Assembly: GCA_949752745.1 (NCBI GenBank)
Contig: OX457028.1
Coordinates: forward strand, 22,816,218-22,880,217
Direction of reading: 5' to 3'
DNA from: Protula sp. h YS-2021
Taxonomy: Eukaryota > Annelida > Polychaeta > Sabellida > Serpulidae
DNA: 64,000 nucleotides
Shown: piece by piece, positions 26,274-38,949 of the stretch
Position numbering within the stretch: the first letter of the stretch is position 1
Layout of the letters: every line of letters starts with the position of its first letter
Program-made: the position numbers and the translations under genes
Notes under the pieces: generated by a model
What the model was told of the DNA's origin: nothing
Databases searched by the model: none
What the model saw: only the letters and a program-made list of their open reading frames with translations

Positions 26274-27505
26274 CTGAAAAATAACTTAATAATGTATGTC
26301 TTGACATGGAGGCCTTTCAAACGTAAAAGTTACAGAAAAAGTAATAGAAATTGAAAAGTAGGAAAACAGCATGTTGTATTTCACTTACACTTCGTCGTTT
26401 TTGGTCAGATTTTAGCCATTTTGGCCAAAAACAAGTAAGCATGGTTAGAAAGCTGATCGTAAAGCATTCCTGCTAAATATTAAAGCAAATGCTTTAAACT
26501 ATAAAGGATATAGTATATTTCGTGTTCATTTTACCTTTGACATTTACAAAAATCGTTTAGCGAGCAATGAAATGTAGCAGTTTCAGGAGGATCTCCCATG
26601 TGTTCAGGGCAGTTTTTTTAGAGCAGTGTTACCGCAGTACTTTAATTATGAATACCAATAAGCTAATCCGACAAAACTTTCGCCATTTCGATACCTTACT
26701 GCTTAAAGGTGACGAGCAAACAGAAGCTAAATTGTTTCTGAGTATCCTCTCATACTTGTTAGAACGTTCTTAAGTCAACGAAATGGTCACTGTAGCTTTT
26801 TAACATAATGCAGTGTATATTCTTAACAGACGTGAGAATACCGTAAAGTTTATTCTGTGGATACTCTGTTGTGAACATCTGTAAACCTGCCGGTAAAACA
26901 GCCTAAATATTCGGGACACCTGGGTATTAGGGACAAAATATTTCACTCAGTTCAGTGCCCATAATGCACAGACTCGAACTTAGAATTGATTAGAAAAAAA
27001 CAATGTATACTCATAAATTTTCATAATGCACATAATACTTTCATTGTGCTGTCTCTAATATGCTTGCATGAGGTATACATGCTACTCTTTCTAAAAACAA
27101 TCTGCACTGGGTTGATAAAAATATCGCAAAGATAAAGGGTCAGTTGAAAACATTTTTTTTATAGAAAGAGAGCAAATGACGTCTCACCAGAACGATTATG
27201 GGATATATACTCAGAATAGTTAAAAACACAACGCATATTTTTGCGTTATTGTTTATCGTAGTTCGATTCCAATCACTTTCTAGATATGAATATCCCGCCA
27301 ATCAAGGTTTTAACAGAATCTGTCAAACTTTTGTAGCTAATACTCTATTACTAGGAATTAAAGAGCGCGCAACATAAGCATTTCCTTTGCCTCGTAGCAC
27401 TCAGTTGCATGCTGAAGTAAAAATTGAACTAACGCGGTTAAAATCGGAAATCGGAAAAGTTGGCACGCTGTACGAAGTTTCAAACTGATCTGTTAAGCTT
27501 AAGTA
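26274..27505. other. Intron or intergenic DNA upstream of cassette B
   Basis: AT-rich with scattered degenerate repeats. An ORF on the plus strand at 26567-26773 has no recognisable features. Confidence 0.35.
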
Positions 27506-28335
27506 ATGCCAAGAACTGACCGTAATTCAGCGCAAGCGCTCGACTGGAATGCTCCAAATTGGAAATTGAACCTCAGCGGTTGCTAGACACTTAGGAGTGC
27601 ACAAATTTACAGTGGAACGCCTTAGAACCCGTTCGATCAGGGAGACCGCAGGTTACTACCTCCAGGCAGGGCCAAAGGATACGTCGGTTACATCCCCGAC
27701 GTCTTCTTCCGGCAACAGTGACTGCCAGACAAACTCCTGGAACCCCCAATAACCGTGTCCGAAGACAGACTGAGAAACAGGCCCCGTCGACTCGGTTTAC
27801 TCACGCGCCGCCCCTATCGAAGATTGCTTTAAACCCCACCCGAAAGCACGCACGACTTCAATGGGTCAATGCGCATCTCTACTGGACACAGAGACAATGG
27901 AACCTTTTAAAGTCCATTGTATCATTTTTGCATGAACTAAGCCGATGGAAGAGCGCGCAGTTGGCGCCGAACGAACAAGCTCTTTAGCGACGCCTGCGTC
28001 CAAGAAAGAGACTGATTGGGCAGTCAAAGTATGACATTATGGGCGTTGAACAGTATCGAAAACAAATATTCGAGCCATCGGCAGTCTCTTTTGTGCGTCA
28101 AAATGGTTTAATTCTACAGTAAGACAACGCACGTCCTCATTCCTCTACAGCTACGGAGGAGTATTTCAGTAGCTTCAAGCACAAAACGTCCGGGTCTTAC
28201 CCTGGCCCAATTTTTCGCCGATCGTACACGCGTGGCATATGCTTTGAAAAGCCATAAGCGAGCGCGGACACCTAACCTGACATTGCAGAGATTGATTGCG
28301 GAGAGGGATGCTAGTGGAAGACACACTAAAAAAAC
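27506..28335 (+). pseudogene. Dead Tc1/mariner-family transposase
   Basis: The start is MPRTDRNSAQA. RSGRP-like sequence follows (AT-hook region), then VTARQTPGTPNN, ALNPTRKHARLQWVNAHLYW and TQRQWN. QxDNARPHSS carries the second aspartate of the DDE triad. The later segment reads FSPIVHAWHML where active enzymes have a glutamate (SPIEHVWD), so the catalytic Glu is replaced by Val at 28224-28226. Frameshifts are frequent. No inverted repeats were recognised. Confidence 0.8.
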
Positions 28336-28506
28336 ACTCGATATTAAGACCGCATTTTTCATTAAACGCGACACTTTCGCTTTTGACGCAAAGTCGATTT
28401 AGTTTTCAGAAACAGAAAGCTCACCATTTCAGCTACTAGAATACTAGAATACGTAATCATATTGCGGCTTAATTATTTCTCACATAGTAATACATTTTGC
28501 AGCTTG

Positions 28507-28613
<107 letters not shown>

Positions 28614-28626
28614 TCAATAATAATAC

Positions 28627-28671
28627 CTTGAATAAACGTCTCTGTTACAGGCAGTTGTTCACTCCTCAAAT
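28627..28671 (-). CDS. Weak candidate 45-bp microexon before cassette B
   Basis: An acceptor tttatatttacag and a donor CAAG|GTATTATT frame 45 bases of phase 1-1, the same phase class as the microexon at 35669. The product has no cysteine, unlike that one, and it abuts a (TA)n tract. The fit of phase and place is the only support. Confidence 0.15.
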
Positions 28672-31600
28672 CTGTAAATATAAATCATAACTATCGCCAA
28701 ATCAAATGGTGCTACAGCGCATTGGACTTAATTATTTCATATTTCTCTGTTGTTCTCTGTTGTGGTTTCCTTTTAAAAAATTATTGGAATGTACAGCTCT
28801 CTTTATTAAGTAAAATACCAATTGAATTTGTTAAATTTATTTCAATTTAATTACGTATAAATGAAACTACTAGCTTAATCGAACAAGCATGACCTTACAC
28901 ATACGCAGCATTTAGTAGATTTTATTTTAATCCAATACATATCCAAGTATCGTGTATAAAACTAACAGAGACCGTCCATGGACGAAGCTCCGCTCGTGAG
29001 TACTTTTGTCAGCAGTTTTGATATATAATAAGAGACTGCTTAAAGAGGAGAATTTTCGAGGTGAATCGATTTCAAACAACAACACTATTAGCAACGTGGT
29101 TCTCCTTCGTGACAGGCAGAAAGTATGTATTTCATTTTTATGAAATTACTACCGACTTTCTGTAGTTTTTTCATTCCCATTCTACCGTACTAGATAGTAA
29201 ATGTCATCTTAGATTAACTAAACAATATAAGACCTCTGCGATCCCTAACAAGCAAGAAAAACGCACATTTAATGACATGGATAACCTAATAAAACATCGA
29301 CAACCACCAAAACCTTAATATTCTTCTGGTAGTACAACTTATAGTTTTCTCAAGTCAATAAATATTAAAGCACAATGAACAAACTTTGTAATATCGTTAT
29401 ACCTCAAAGTGTAACAAAACTTCCTGAATTTGCCTACAAGCCTAATTTCGATGTCAGTAATAAACAAGATAATGGAATATTTAACAAACTCATGTGATAT
29501 TGCTGACCCTAAAAATTGCAGAATTATTTACACTGAAACCTATTACTTTGACTCTTCGTTCCACAACCGTAACCAGACCGAATTCCGCTAGATAGGTCAA
29601 GGCGATCGAGATGCCGCATATGTTACGTCTTTCAGGTTGAAAAGTTCGAAAATGAGCTCATAATTGCTCCATCTCTAACCGTTTTTGAGGTAAATTGTCG
29701 TATGGACCTTTTTAAGATACAAAAATAACGATATCTGATCTTGACGCTTAAGGTCAAGATTCAAAGCTTTCCAGTTAATGACTGCTTAACCCGAACTCGT
29801 ATTTAGACAGGGATTTAAGCTCTATTTCTAGCCTAAATTCCATACTAATATATTTTAGAGTATTTTAGAGTTTTTAAAAATAATTTCATATTAGTTTGAT
29901 CTCAAACTAAGACGTTAATGTGAAAAAATTGCACGTTTCACGAAATCTAATTATCTTCTATACCTGTGTCAAAAGTGGTCTTCCTACTTCAAACAGTGTA
30001 GGAGGGGTTGTCTGGAAAGCATTTTAGATTAAACATTTTTTTACCTCAGTTTCACCTTGGCCAAGGTTCAGTTTGAAAAATGCCGATTTTACGAAATCTC
30101 ATCAGTCTCTATGTCAAATACCCTAAGGGGAATTATCTGGAAAGCACCCAGACGAAAAAAAGGAATAAACTTTCGGAAAGTAAAGCGTACCCATTTGCAA
30201 ACGAAGAAAACCTCACAATAACTTTTTTAGTTAAATAATATTCAAGATAAATATATCTTTTGTAAACTCTTGTAATATCGCTCGTCCAGTTGTCAATTAC
30301 CATAAATCTCCTCTAAAGATTGCTAAACCCCTCTCGTAGTATCCCCAAAAGCTTATTTTTAAAGTTAACTGATGAAGTTAACTAATCAGTTAAGAGAGTC
30401 GGTTCACTCATATTCGTGAAACAAGTTGACTATAAGTTAGCTAATCGAATCAATTATTGTGCAATAGTGCCATTAACTAGATTTTATTCATTTCTTGGTG
30501 ATTCTATAATGGCAGTTTTGTGACTAACAAAAGCATGTTAGCTACAGTTAACTAAAACGACTGTGATTCTGTAGTGTGAAAATTCATTTTTGGCGTACAA
30601 AAATCAGTGCAGAAGAAACTACGAGATATTGATGTCATTTTCAATTGCTGAAAATCCTTTTTCAAAAGGTGTTGAGAAAATTCTCTGAGAAAATACAGCA
30701 CAACGTGCGCCAGTTTTAAAACTTAAAGATCAATTAGGTTTCTTAAACCGAGGTGGGTGTGTGGTGGTTGGGGGGGGGGGGGGAGTGATTGTATTGTAAT
30801 ATCGCTCACCCTAAAAAAATGTCAAATAATAGCTTCCCCGACTTGGAGTATTCCAGGTGCAATGATAACCAATTTGAATGAACATCTTCTGAGCTACTAT
30901 CGCTCACTCTCTGAAATTTGAGAGAACTTCCTCTAAAACCTGCCAATGCCTCTCCAAATCTTCTAAAACCAATCACAGTCTCTGGAAAGGAATGCAAAAT
31001 CACCTAACTTCTAAAACGTGAAGGAATACCCCTGAAGCCTGCTAATACTGTTTCCAGTCTTCTGAGAGGGAAAATAATCTTACTGAGACCAATCTACTCA
31101 ACTCTTGTGATATTGCTTCACCTTAAAAATATCAGAAAACTCCCTCTGAAGTCTCACGCAGATTTGAGGAAGTCAAAAACTTCTCTGACTTTCCACATGA
31201 AACCCCATGATATGATTTTATGAAACAGTGGGTTTCGTTCAATATTTGCGCCAATTTTTGGCGCATTACAAAAGTAGCAATAACCAAGTGGGTATTATGT
31301 ACCCTGCCCTTATCCAAAATTTCAAGAAATTCCGTCTATCGCCTAAAACAGGTACAATTTTAGTCAAAAATTTCGCCAATATACCCCCAACCTTGCCATC
31401 ATTCAGTTCCTGCTATAACCCGATAGGACTTACGATTTTAAAAACTGCTTTGGGTCAATAGTTGCGCCAAAGTTTTGGGGAATCAAACAATAACAAGATA
31501 AAGACGTATGCATCCCCGCCTTCAATCAACACTTTTAAGAAAATTGGCTTTGGTCCGTATTTCCGCCAATTTTTTGGTGATTCGCAAAAAACGTAATAGA

Positions 31601-31760
31601 CAGGTAAGGAAGTATTTCCGCTACCTTTAATCAAACTTCTAAAGCAGTCACAGAAAAACATTGGACGGGATTTTAAAACTTAGCAGCATACATACGCACA
31701 TACTTTTAACGAGAGCTTCATCCACTCCCTCTTAAGAAGCTGGTGTGAAAATCTTCGTAC

Positions 31761-32414
31761 CTTGTGTGTCTTCCTCGCTTGAATTGCATATGTTTTTTAA
31801 ATGTCCCTCATTTTCCACAAACTTGCAATATTGAGGCAAATATTTGTGGATATTGTTCTTTATTTTTGGAAAGTTTATATCTAAACCGACAAAAAATTGC
31901 GATTCGAAGATATCTTCGATAGATCCCAAGACTAGTTTCATTGGCACCGGATATTTCTTGACGGTAGAGGCCCAGGCATTTGAAGGAACCCCATAGCCGT
32001 CTCTTTATTCTCGGTAGAGAGTTCATCACCCAGTTCAAACATAGACGCGAAACCAGCCTGTGCAGTCACACCAACAGAGCTTTCTGATACGTGCGCATAC
32101 TGGTCCTTAGTAAGGTGGTACTCATGCGCGTACCTTGCCCCAACGAAAGCCTCCTGTATGTAATGGGTTCCAAATTCATCAAATAATTGAAAGTACTTGT
32201 ACGGATTGTCAGTATTGTTGAGTTGTTTGAGAAATGCCACAAATGAGCGATGCAAAGGTGGCGGTATAACGGGGTCCAGACGTGCAAGGTAATAGGTGCA
32301 AATAGCGCTGGAATAAATGTAAACGCTGTCATGTTCTGACATATCCGCAGTTTTCTTCTGGTAGGAATTGCTAGCTGAGAAATGGAATCCAAAGAATTTC
32401 TCTTCAGTCGAAAC
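31761..32414 (-). pseudogene. MACPF cassette A, core exon with frame-breaking deletion
   Basis: The acceptor ttatttag is at 32415-32416 and the donor AAG|GTACGA is at 31760. The exon starts FFGFHFSAS and carries the MACPF signature FGTHYIQEAFVGARY, with Ala where the usual second Gly of the Gly-Gly pair stands. The upstream part reads open to about 31990. There, about 20 residues present in cassette B are missing and the frame changes, after which the frame resumes at NAWAS and runs through PMKLVLGSIEDIF to the end. The exon is therefore not translatable as it stands. The missing part lies between the signature and the C-terminal part of the core, in a Ser-rich stretch. This could be a real deletion in a decayed copy or an assembly error. 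The best call is a broken paralogue of the exon at 22252-22957. Confidence 0.75.
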
Positions 32415-34021
32415 CTAAATAAGCAAAATATACAATTCCGAAATCTGGTTTAGAGGCAGATACTAAAAGCTACAAAGTATTACAAAGATTTACCAAGAAA
32501 ATACAAAAAACCTGCTAATTAATTTTTTTAATGTTACTATCACTATTTTAATATTAAAAACTTTAATCTACAGGGATGTAGTGGCGTGATATTTTGTAGT
32601 AGACTGTTCTGCTGAAGAAATTTTAATAAATCACAAAGTACTGGCATACATTTACCGGGCAATATTTTATCTAGTGCCATTTCATAAACGATACTTCCTG
32701 TGTTAAAAGTCATCATATTAACCTGTTATCATACATGGCGTTACAACTAAGAATCAATTGATTTGTGAAGAAAATTAACTTTTCAGGTAAAACAGAGAAC
32801 ATTCAGTTCACAAAAGAAATCCACGGAAAATATTTTTGAGTTATTATAATTAACCGTGCAAACACTTAAATCTTTACCTTGTGTTAGCATTTTCAGAATT
32901 TCTTTTCTTTCTTTTTTTTTTTTTTTTTGTTTTTTTTTTGGAAGACTGCTCATTTTTATGCTTGAATCGATCTTCTATCTTGAACAAAACTTAAATCTTT
33001 ACCTCGTTGGCATTTTCAGAATTTTCTTTTTTATCAATTAAGAAAGCCAGTTTTTATACTCAAATCGATCTTTCTTAAAAGAAATCATTTGTCTGTGTGA
33101 ACAAGCACCCCTACTTAGAACTAGCACACCCATCCTGTTTGAGCTACCACGCTTACCTATATTGCACTTTGGCACAAAGTCAGTTCCCAGAAAAAAACTT
33201 TGCCAAGTTGGAGCAGCGTTGGCCTAACGGTGGATCAGCGTCGGGTTTTGGTTGTTTTAGGAAGTTGGAACAACATTCTACTTCGTGATGTTGGACAGAC
33301 ATCGATTATCCGACATCTAATCAACACTGCGTGAAGGTTGCAAATAGAAACAACATCTCCTAACTTTGTATAGACGTAAAGCAACGTTATATAGACGTCG
33401 GGGAAATATTAATGTAAATTGGCGTAAAGACAGTCAACATCATAGTGTGGTCACCCTACTGTCAGTATTCCCACCTGTTGGCCGCCCATCACACAAGATA
33501 CGTGTGAAGTAGATTTTCATGAATGTTTTTCAAAAGTAGGTGAAAAAAATGCGCGTTCTTGAAATTCTTATATTTTACTCGATTTTCCGACGTCAACCCA
33601 ACGTTCACCAAACGTGTTGATTAGACGTCGGAGAAGTTTCCGTTTTGGTGGTGACTAAGCAGCGTTGCTCACCAACATCTATTCAACATTGTGTGAAAGA
33701 CGTTGGTAAGATGTTGATGTGAAGTTTCAACTAATCACAACCACGGTACAAGTTAATGTTGGGGTTGTGTCGAGTCTGGTCGGCGCCTGAAATTGACTTT
33801 GATAGAATGTTTACTAGATTGTGCTGCTCCTCTTTGCAATCTTTTACTTAGTTCCTTGTACGGCCATACTTACCTACTGTCGCTTACCTTACTCACGCTG
33901 CTAAACCTATTTTGTTTGCACTATTGCACTGAGCAACTTGCACTACCTCACTTAACTACTTGCACTTGTTTACTTACCTTACTAATAGTGCCACACGCAT
34001 GGCTATTTCTGTAACACTAAC
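32415..34021. repeat. Intron of cassette A with an ACGTCG-rich repeat copy
   Basis: The copy spans about 33200-33790, with GACATCGATTATCCGACATC and AGACGTCGGAGAAGTTTCCG-type words. A poly-T/C stretch is at 32900-32940, and repeated CTTAC words fill 33850-33980. Nothing looks coding. Confidence 0.45.
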
Positions 34022-34290
34022 CTCGTTGGAAAATACATGTTCTATATCTTGTTTGTTTTTTACTTCATCTGCAGAAAACGTTGTCACGCAAGAAACGGCA
34101 GGTTCTGCGTCGAAGCCAAAAGGCACCATGTACAAACAGTCCGGGGTATACATCTTGTGATCAAATGTTTTGTTGAAAAGTGGCTGTCTAAATCCAGGGT
34201 CCATTCCATTTTCCATAGGAAATCCATACAAGATGTTATATCCCATCATGGAGTAATCTATTCCCGCAAAAATGAGCTGAGTATCGCACT
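34022..34290 (-). CDS. MACPF cassette A, N-terminal exon
   Basis: This 269-bp exon has an acceptor tttttgtag at its 5' side and the donor GAG|GTTAGT at its 3' side. It starts in phase 1 and ends in phase 0. The product has the segment SMMGYNILYGFPM, then DPGF and a PDC motif, and a VSCVTTFSA strand. It aligns residue for residue with the exon at 26005-26273, which has exactly the same length. In MACPF proteins of this kind the segment is the first part of the fold, ahead of the core that carries the signature. A FSNE end joins cleanly to the VST start of the core exon at 32414. Confidence 0.75.
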
Positions 34291-34789
34291 CTACAAAAAG
34301 TAACAGATATTTATTGTATAAAAAGTCAAGTTTAAAATGACAGAGTATGAAGCTTACAAGCAAATCAAATACAGTGCAATAATATAACAATAGAGTAATT
34401 TATGAAATTTTGTTTTTAGCGTTCAGCGTTAATGCCGATACAAATTTCACACTACGCTTTGATTACTGAGACGCATTCTATGTTTAGGAAGAAAATAAGC
34501 GTATTCAAAATTCTGTCTACGAGATTTACGCAAAAAAATGAATCCAGTTTTGGGGGGATAAGCATAGAAGCAGCCAAACTTAGAAATCAATGGAAATATA
34601 GAAATAAATGGAGAAATACATCAAAATCCACTTTGAAATAGATACAACGGTCTTCTGTGTTAGAAACCCATTATAGTAATGCCATAAATAATTTTTTTCA
34701 CACTCCAATAAAGTTGTGACACCTTCTGCACACACAGTGGTAAAGAACATCAACTTTTAGTAACTGTTTTATTGTTGATATTATTTATC

Positions 34790-35450
34790 TTGTGAAAATT
34801 TCTGAAGTTCAGCTGGGCCAATGTCCTTGGGCCGATAGGGCTCATTTACAATACCGACCTTTGTTAGTTCCAATACTTCCTATATGTAAAAGATTACAAC
34901 AATCGATCCAGAAATGTAGGCTTGAGTGTGTTAACAAACCCATTCAAATGAGTAAGGATTTGGAAAGTTTGTGAAGTTGAGCTGGGCCACTGTCCTTGGG
35001 CCGACATCTTTCATTTACAATACCAACACTTTTTGGTTCCAATACTACTTATAGCTAAGATATCTTGTCAATCGATGCACAAATGTAGGCTTGAGTGTGT
35101 TAACAAACTCATTCCAGTATGTAAGGTTTGTGAAAATTTCTGAAGTTCAGCTGGGCTAATGCCCTTGGGCCGACAGAGCTCATTTACAATAACGAACTTT
35201 GTTGGTTCCAATACTTCCTATAGGTAAAAGAATTCAACAATCGATCCAGAAATGTAGGTTTGAGTGTGTTAACAAACTCATTCAACTGAGTAAGGATTGG
35301 GAAAATTTGTGAAGTTTAGCTGGGCCAATTTCCTTGGGCCAACATGGCTCATTTGCAATATCGATCCTTGTTCGTTCCGGTACTACCCATATATAGAATA
35401 TTTTAACAATCGGTCGAAAAATGTAGGCTTGAGTGTGTTAACAAAAAAGG
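34790..35450. repeat. Four tandem repeats of about 169 bp
   Basis: Units start near 34793, 34970, 35130 and 35300. Each carries AGCTGGGCCAATGTCCTTGG, CTCATTTACAATANCGA, AATCGATCCAGAAATGTAGG and TTGAGTGTGTTAACAAA. The array runs into a CAGACGGACAGACGGACGG run and ends with AGTCCCCCGGCGGGGGACTA at 35500-35520, a perfect hairpin. Confidence 0.8.
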
Positions 35451-35520
35451 TGTCGACAGACGGACAGACGGACGGACGGACAGACAGACGCGAAAACTAT
35501 AGTCCCCCGGCGGGGGACTA

Positions 35521-35668
35521 ACTACCGTTTTTGACTTTGCCTTTGAACAAAAAGGTCAAGGTCTCTGAGGCACCTCTGATGTGAGGTCTTTTACACCCCA
35601 AAGGTAGAAAATAAGCTCAAAATATCTTTATAATCTTACCCAGTTTTATGCTTTATAAATAATCATAC
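35521..35668. repeat. Unit of the GACTTTG...AAGGTCAAGGTC repeat
   Basis: Shares ACCGTTTTTGACTTTG, AAGGTCAAGGTC and AAAATAAGCTCAAAAT with the array at 55.5-56.1 kb, and abuts the 169-bp array. Confidence 0.6.
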
Positions 35669-35710
35669 CTGAATAACAGTCCTTACTGCCCATCTCACAC
35701 GTGGTCTTAT
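35669..35710 (-). CDS. 42-bp microexon, phase 1-1, with paired cysteines
   Basis: On the minus strand a polypyrimidine-AG acceptor (tttattttcag) precedes 42 bases that end at TCAG|GTATGA. Read in phase 1, the exon gives about 14 residues with two cysteines spaced C-x6-C. The next exon (34290) begins in phase 1 with another cysteine two residues in, so the three cysteines form a small cluster ahead of the MACPF fold. The exon is too short to show up as an ORF and was found from the splice sites. It is plausible but unproven. Confidence 0.45.
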
Positions 35711-37795
35711 CTGAAAATAAACATTTTAATAAATAATTATTTTCTTTTAGCCTGTTCAGCAGACATGAGATGCAAGATAGAATTTTGATAGTAAATTATG
35801 ACATTAACAAGTGTATGACATCAGTAATACTAATAATAATTAAAACAACAACAACGACAATAATAATAATAGTAATAATAGTAATAATAATAACAATAAT
35901 AACAATAATAATATCACGAGTTCTTCCATTCAAGTAGCGCTGTATCTAGTATCACCACTGGCTCGAGCTTTCAACTGAAGAAGAAATGTCCAGCATAAGA
36001 AACCCTCGGTTTAATATTACATCTTAATCCGGAGTATGTGCGCAGATGTAGTTAGGTTTATTCAACTATCCCAGACAGATGCTTATTGAAAAATAAATAT
36101 CACATCAGTGGCAGAGCCAGGACGGGCACGCCCATGCCTTTTCAGAACGACCCCTAAACGCGGTGTGCTAATTTTGAAATATTACCCCCCCCCCTTTTCA
36201 TACAAAAGCAAAGTTAATTCCGAAAGAACACCCTTTTGTGGAAAGCGCAGTGGGTGCTGAATGAAAATTACTGCCATTTTAACGAAATTGGCACGCGTCT
36301 CAAAATTATATCCTTTCCTTTTGTTTTTTTTTTGTTTTTTTGTTTTTGTTTTTGTTTTTTGTTTGTTTGTTTGTTTTTTTTTTTTTTGGATACGCATCAA
36401 GGCGGGACCACCAAGCGGTGTTTATTTTGTTTTCAATAAACACATTTCTCGGGAGATAGATTAATCAAATCATAGTGTAAAACGATGTTACATGTTTGAA
36501 AATATGTACTCACAGGGGGACTAATCTCTAGTTATATCAATGGGCAAATGCGTGTTTTAGGCGGAAATAAGAAGACCAGTGGGCGTTAAAGTGGTTCGAC
36601 TTCCGTTGTGGTCGTATTTGTGGAGTTCTTCATAATGGCAGGCTTTGTTGAACATAATGAACGGGATTATTGAAAAGTGGTCCTAAATGTGAGGTTGGCC
36701 CATTTTCAGGATGGTCTTGTCCCGGAGTAACGCTGCACTTTTCAACAGATTCCATATGGTCATAATCCAGTACGAATTATCTTTATATCCTCCGTAATAT
36801 AAAATCACCACTCGCTAGAACGTGCATATGCATTGAATGAATATGTTAGTCTTTTGCTCTTATTATCCCAGAGCAGGGGGTTAGGCAAGGCGTAAGAAAA
36901 ATCAAAAGCGGTTCTGGCGAAAGTGAACAGATATATCAACTCGTTATTGTTATATTGGAGCTGTCTCAGAATTCTGCAAATTACACAAGTCTTTTCGCAG
37001 CGTGGCCCATCAATTTTTTGTGCCTAGATATGAGCATAAGCCATTCCACTAGGCAGCGGGTGAAGAATTCTTGTTGCGAAGATGCCACTTCTACGCCATG
37101 ACCAGTCAGGCCTGAAATATGTGCTATACAATTTTTGGTGTGCAGTTGGACAAAGGTTCAGTTGGACTACGATTTGAGTTGTAAGTTAAGGCTTGGGGGT
37201 CTGACATTTTGGTGGATAAAATCCATAAACTTGTCGTCGTCACTGCTTGGTTTGAACAATATTTTGAAAGCCACTCAATGTTCATTTAAAATCGCCTCTA
37301 ATATTCTTGTTTTGGTCGCTTTTCTGGCAAATTTCACACGTTACAAGTGCAATACCCTATCGATATAACAAACAAATAATGATTCAAATCCAATTTATTA
37401 AATAGTACGCTGTGAATTAAAAAAAAATAGGAACTAAAATCTCACAAAGCCCATTCCGCCAGTCGTCAGAGAATGGTGTGAACAAGTTCAGTAGGTCTCC
37501 TGATGTGAAACACCTCACACATTTGGAAGAAACTGAAAGCTAATCATTTTCCAAGGACTTCAAATGGCAGAAGATAAAAATTTGCCTTTAAAACAATTAT
37601 TTTTTTAGCCAGATTGCAGCCTCATTTACAGTTCAAAGCTCTTGATTTTTTGTCAGAAAGTAACTCATACATTGGTGATATTGCAAAATTTGAAAAATTC
37701 TAGTTTGCATGTGAAATAGAGATACTACACCCCCATAAACAAGGTGTCAATTTAAGTCAAAAGGCTTTAGATGAAAATATGTAGGCTGCATAAAT
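35711..37795. other. Non-coding DNA with (AAT)/(AAC) and poly-T tracts
   Basis: Irregular AAT/AAC repeats at 35822-35915, poly-C at 36184-36195 and T-rich DNA at 36310-36390. No gene was recognised. Confidence 0.4.
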
Positions 37796-38703
37796 GCAGG
37801 AGGGGTACATGCAACTTGACCAACCGCCATTTCACCAACCGCCAATTGACCAATGGACATTTGACCAACCCCTTAATAAAAAAAACAGACATTTGTCTAA
37901 CTTTTTCACAGGATTCACAGAAAAATATAAATTCAAAGAAGAGCTCCACGGCATCAGAGAGAGTGTGTCATTTGGTGTCGTCAGGAGTCGCCTGTTGTGG
38001 AGTTTTAAATGCCGTGTTTCCGTGCCCCGGCGTTATACCACACCCAGACCTGGTGGACCATGTAGTGTCATCTTTTTTGTATAAATACCGGCATTTTGCT
38101 ACCAAAAATTAAACAAAGTTTGCCTGCTAATTCAACAACAACAACAACAATTGCCGAAATCGAAATTTTGACAACTAATCGTGATTGTTAAAAACTGTGG
38201 TTAGATGGCCATATGTATGTGAAACAGAAGGCAAAACGGCACACTTTTAGGTGTTGCAGCAAAAAAAAAAAAAAAACCAAACTTAAAATGCGGAGGGGCA
38301 GTCACTACAAACATAAATTGAATTCTTTTCAATTGATTAAAAATATATCTGTTATAAAAGGCAATAAGTTGGCAGCAAATACAAAACTTGAAAAAAATAA
38401 TAATAATAAAAAACATAACAATAAATAAAGAACGGGACATACATATAAAATATATAAAAAAGACAAGAAACGATTTTAAAAAATAAGTCTGTTAATAACT
38501 GAACAGAGAGTTTTAAAATATCACAAAAATGATAAATTTCTTACTTGTTTGTTTTTAACAGATTACCGAGGTCAAAGGAAGTTCTATAAAATAATAAAGT
38601 TGGTCAAGTGTCTGTTTTTTAAAGGGTGGTTAAATGTCCATTGGTCAAATGGCGGTTGGTCAGCTTGCGGTTGGTCAAATTGCAGATTGGCCAACTGTCC
38701 TGC
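37796..38703. mobile_element. Non-autonomous element with long inverted repeats containing CCAACCGCC units
   Basis: The left end (37796-37890) and the complement of the right end (38600-38703) align over about 95 bases: GCAGG, AACTTGACCAACCGC, CCAATGGACATTTGACCAAC and AAAAACAGACA are shared. Each end carries internal short repeats of GACCAACCGCCATTT. The middle is AT-rich, with (CAA)n at 38136-38151. No transposase was seen. Confidence 0.65.
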
Positions 38704-38949
38704 TGCCAATACAGGATAAGTGGCTCAGTCTACATTGAAAGTTCAATTCTGATTATATAATGGCAATAAGAGTGAATATTTAAAAGGCAGTTATCTATTT
38801 AACAACGCTTAAGATCTTTTTTTTCAATGAGGTATATAATTCTTTATATTTGGGATGATTCTGGTCTGGAGTTAAATTTCAAAATGGTGTGGCTTATGGC
38901 ATTTATTATATTTTGTGACAAAATAAAAGAGGGATATAAAGGAAAAAAA

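Noticed and set aside
28114..28374. Minus-strand ORF with a good signal-peptide-like start (MKNAVLISSVFLVCLPLAS)
   Set aside because: It is antisense to the Tc1 transposase relic. No donor in phase 1 follows, so it does not fit the MACPF gene.
32856..33041. Phe-rich ORF that could be a membrane protein
   Set aside because: Product of poly-T runs.
33793..34014. Leu/Cys-rich ORF on the plus strand
   Set aside because: It comes from repeated CTTAC words, lacks domains, and lies antisense to the gene.
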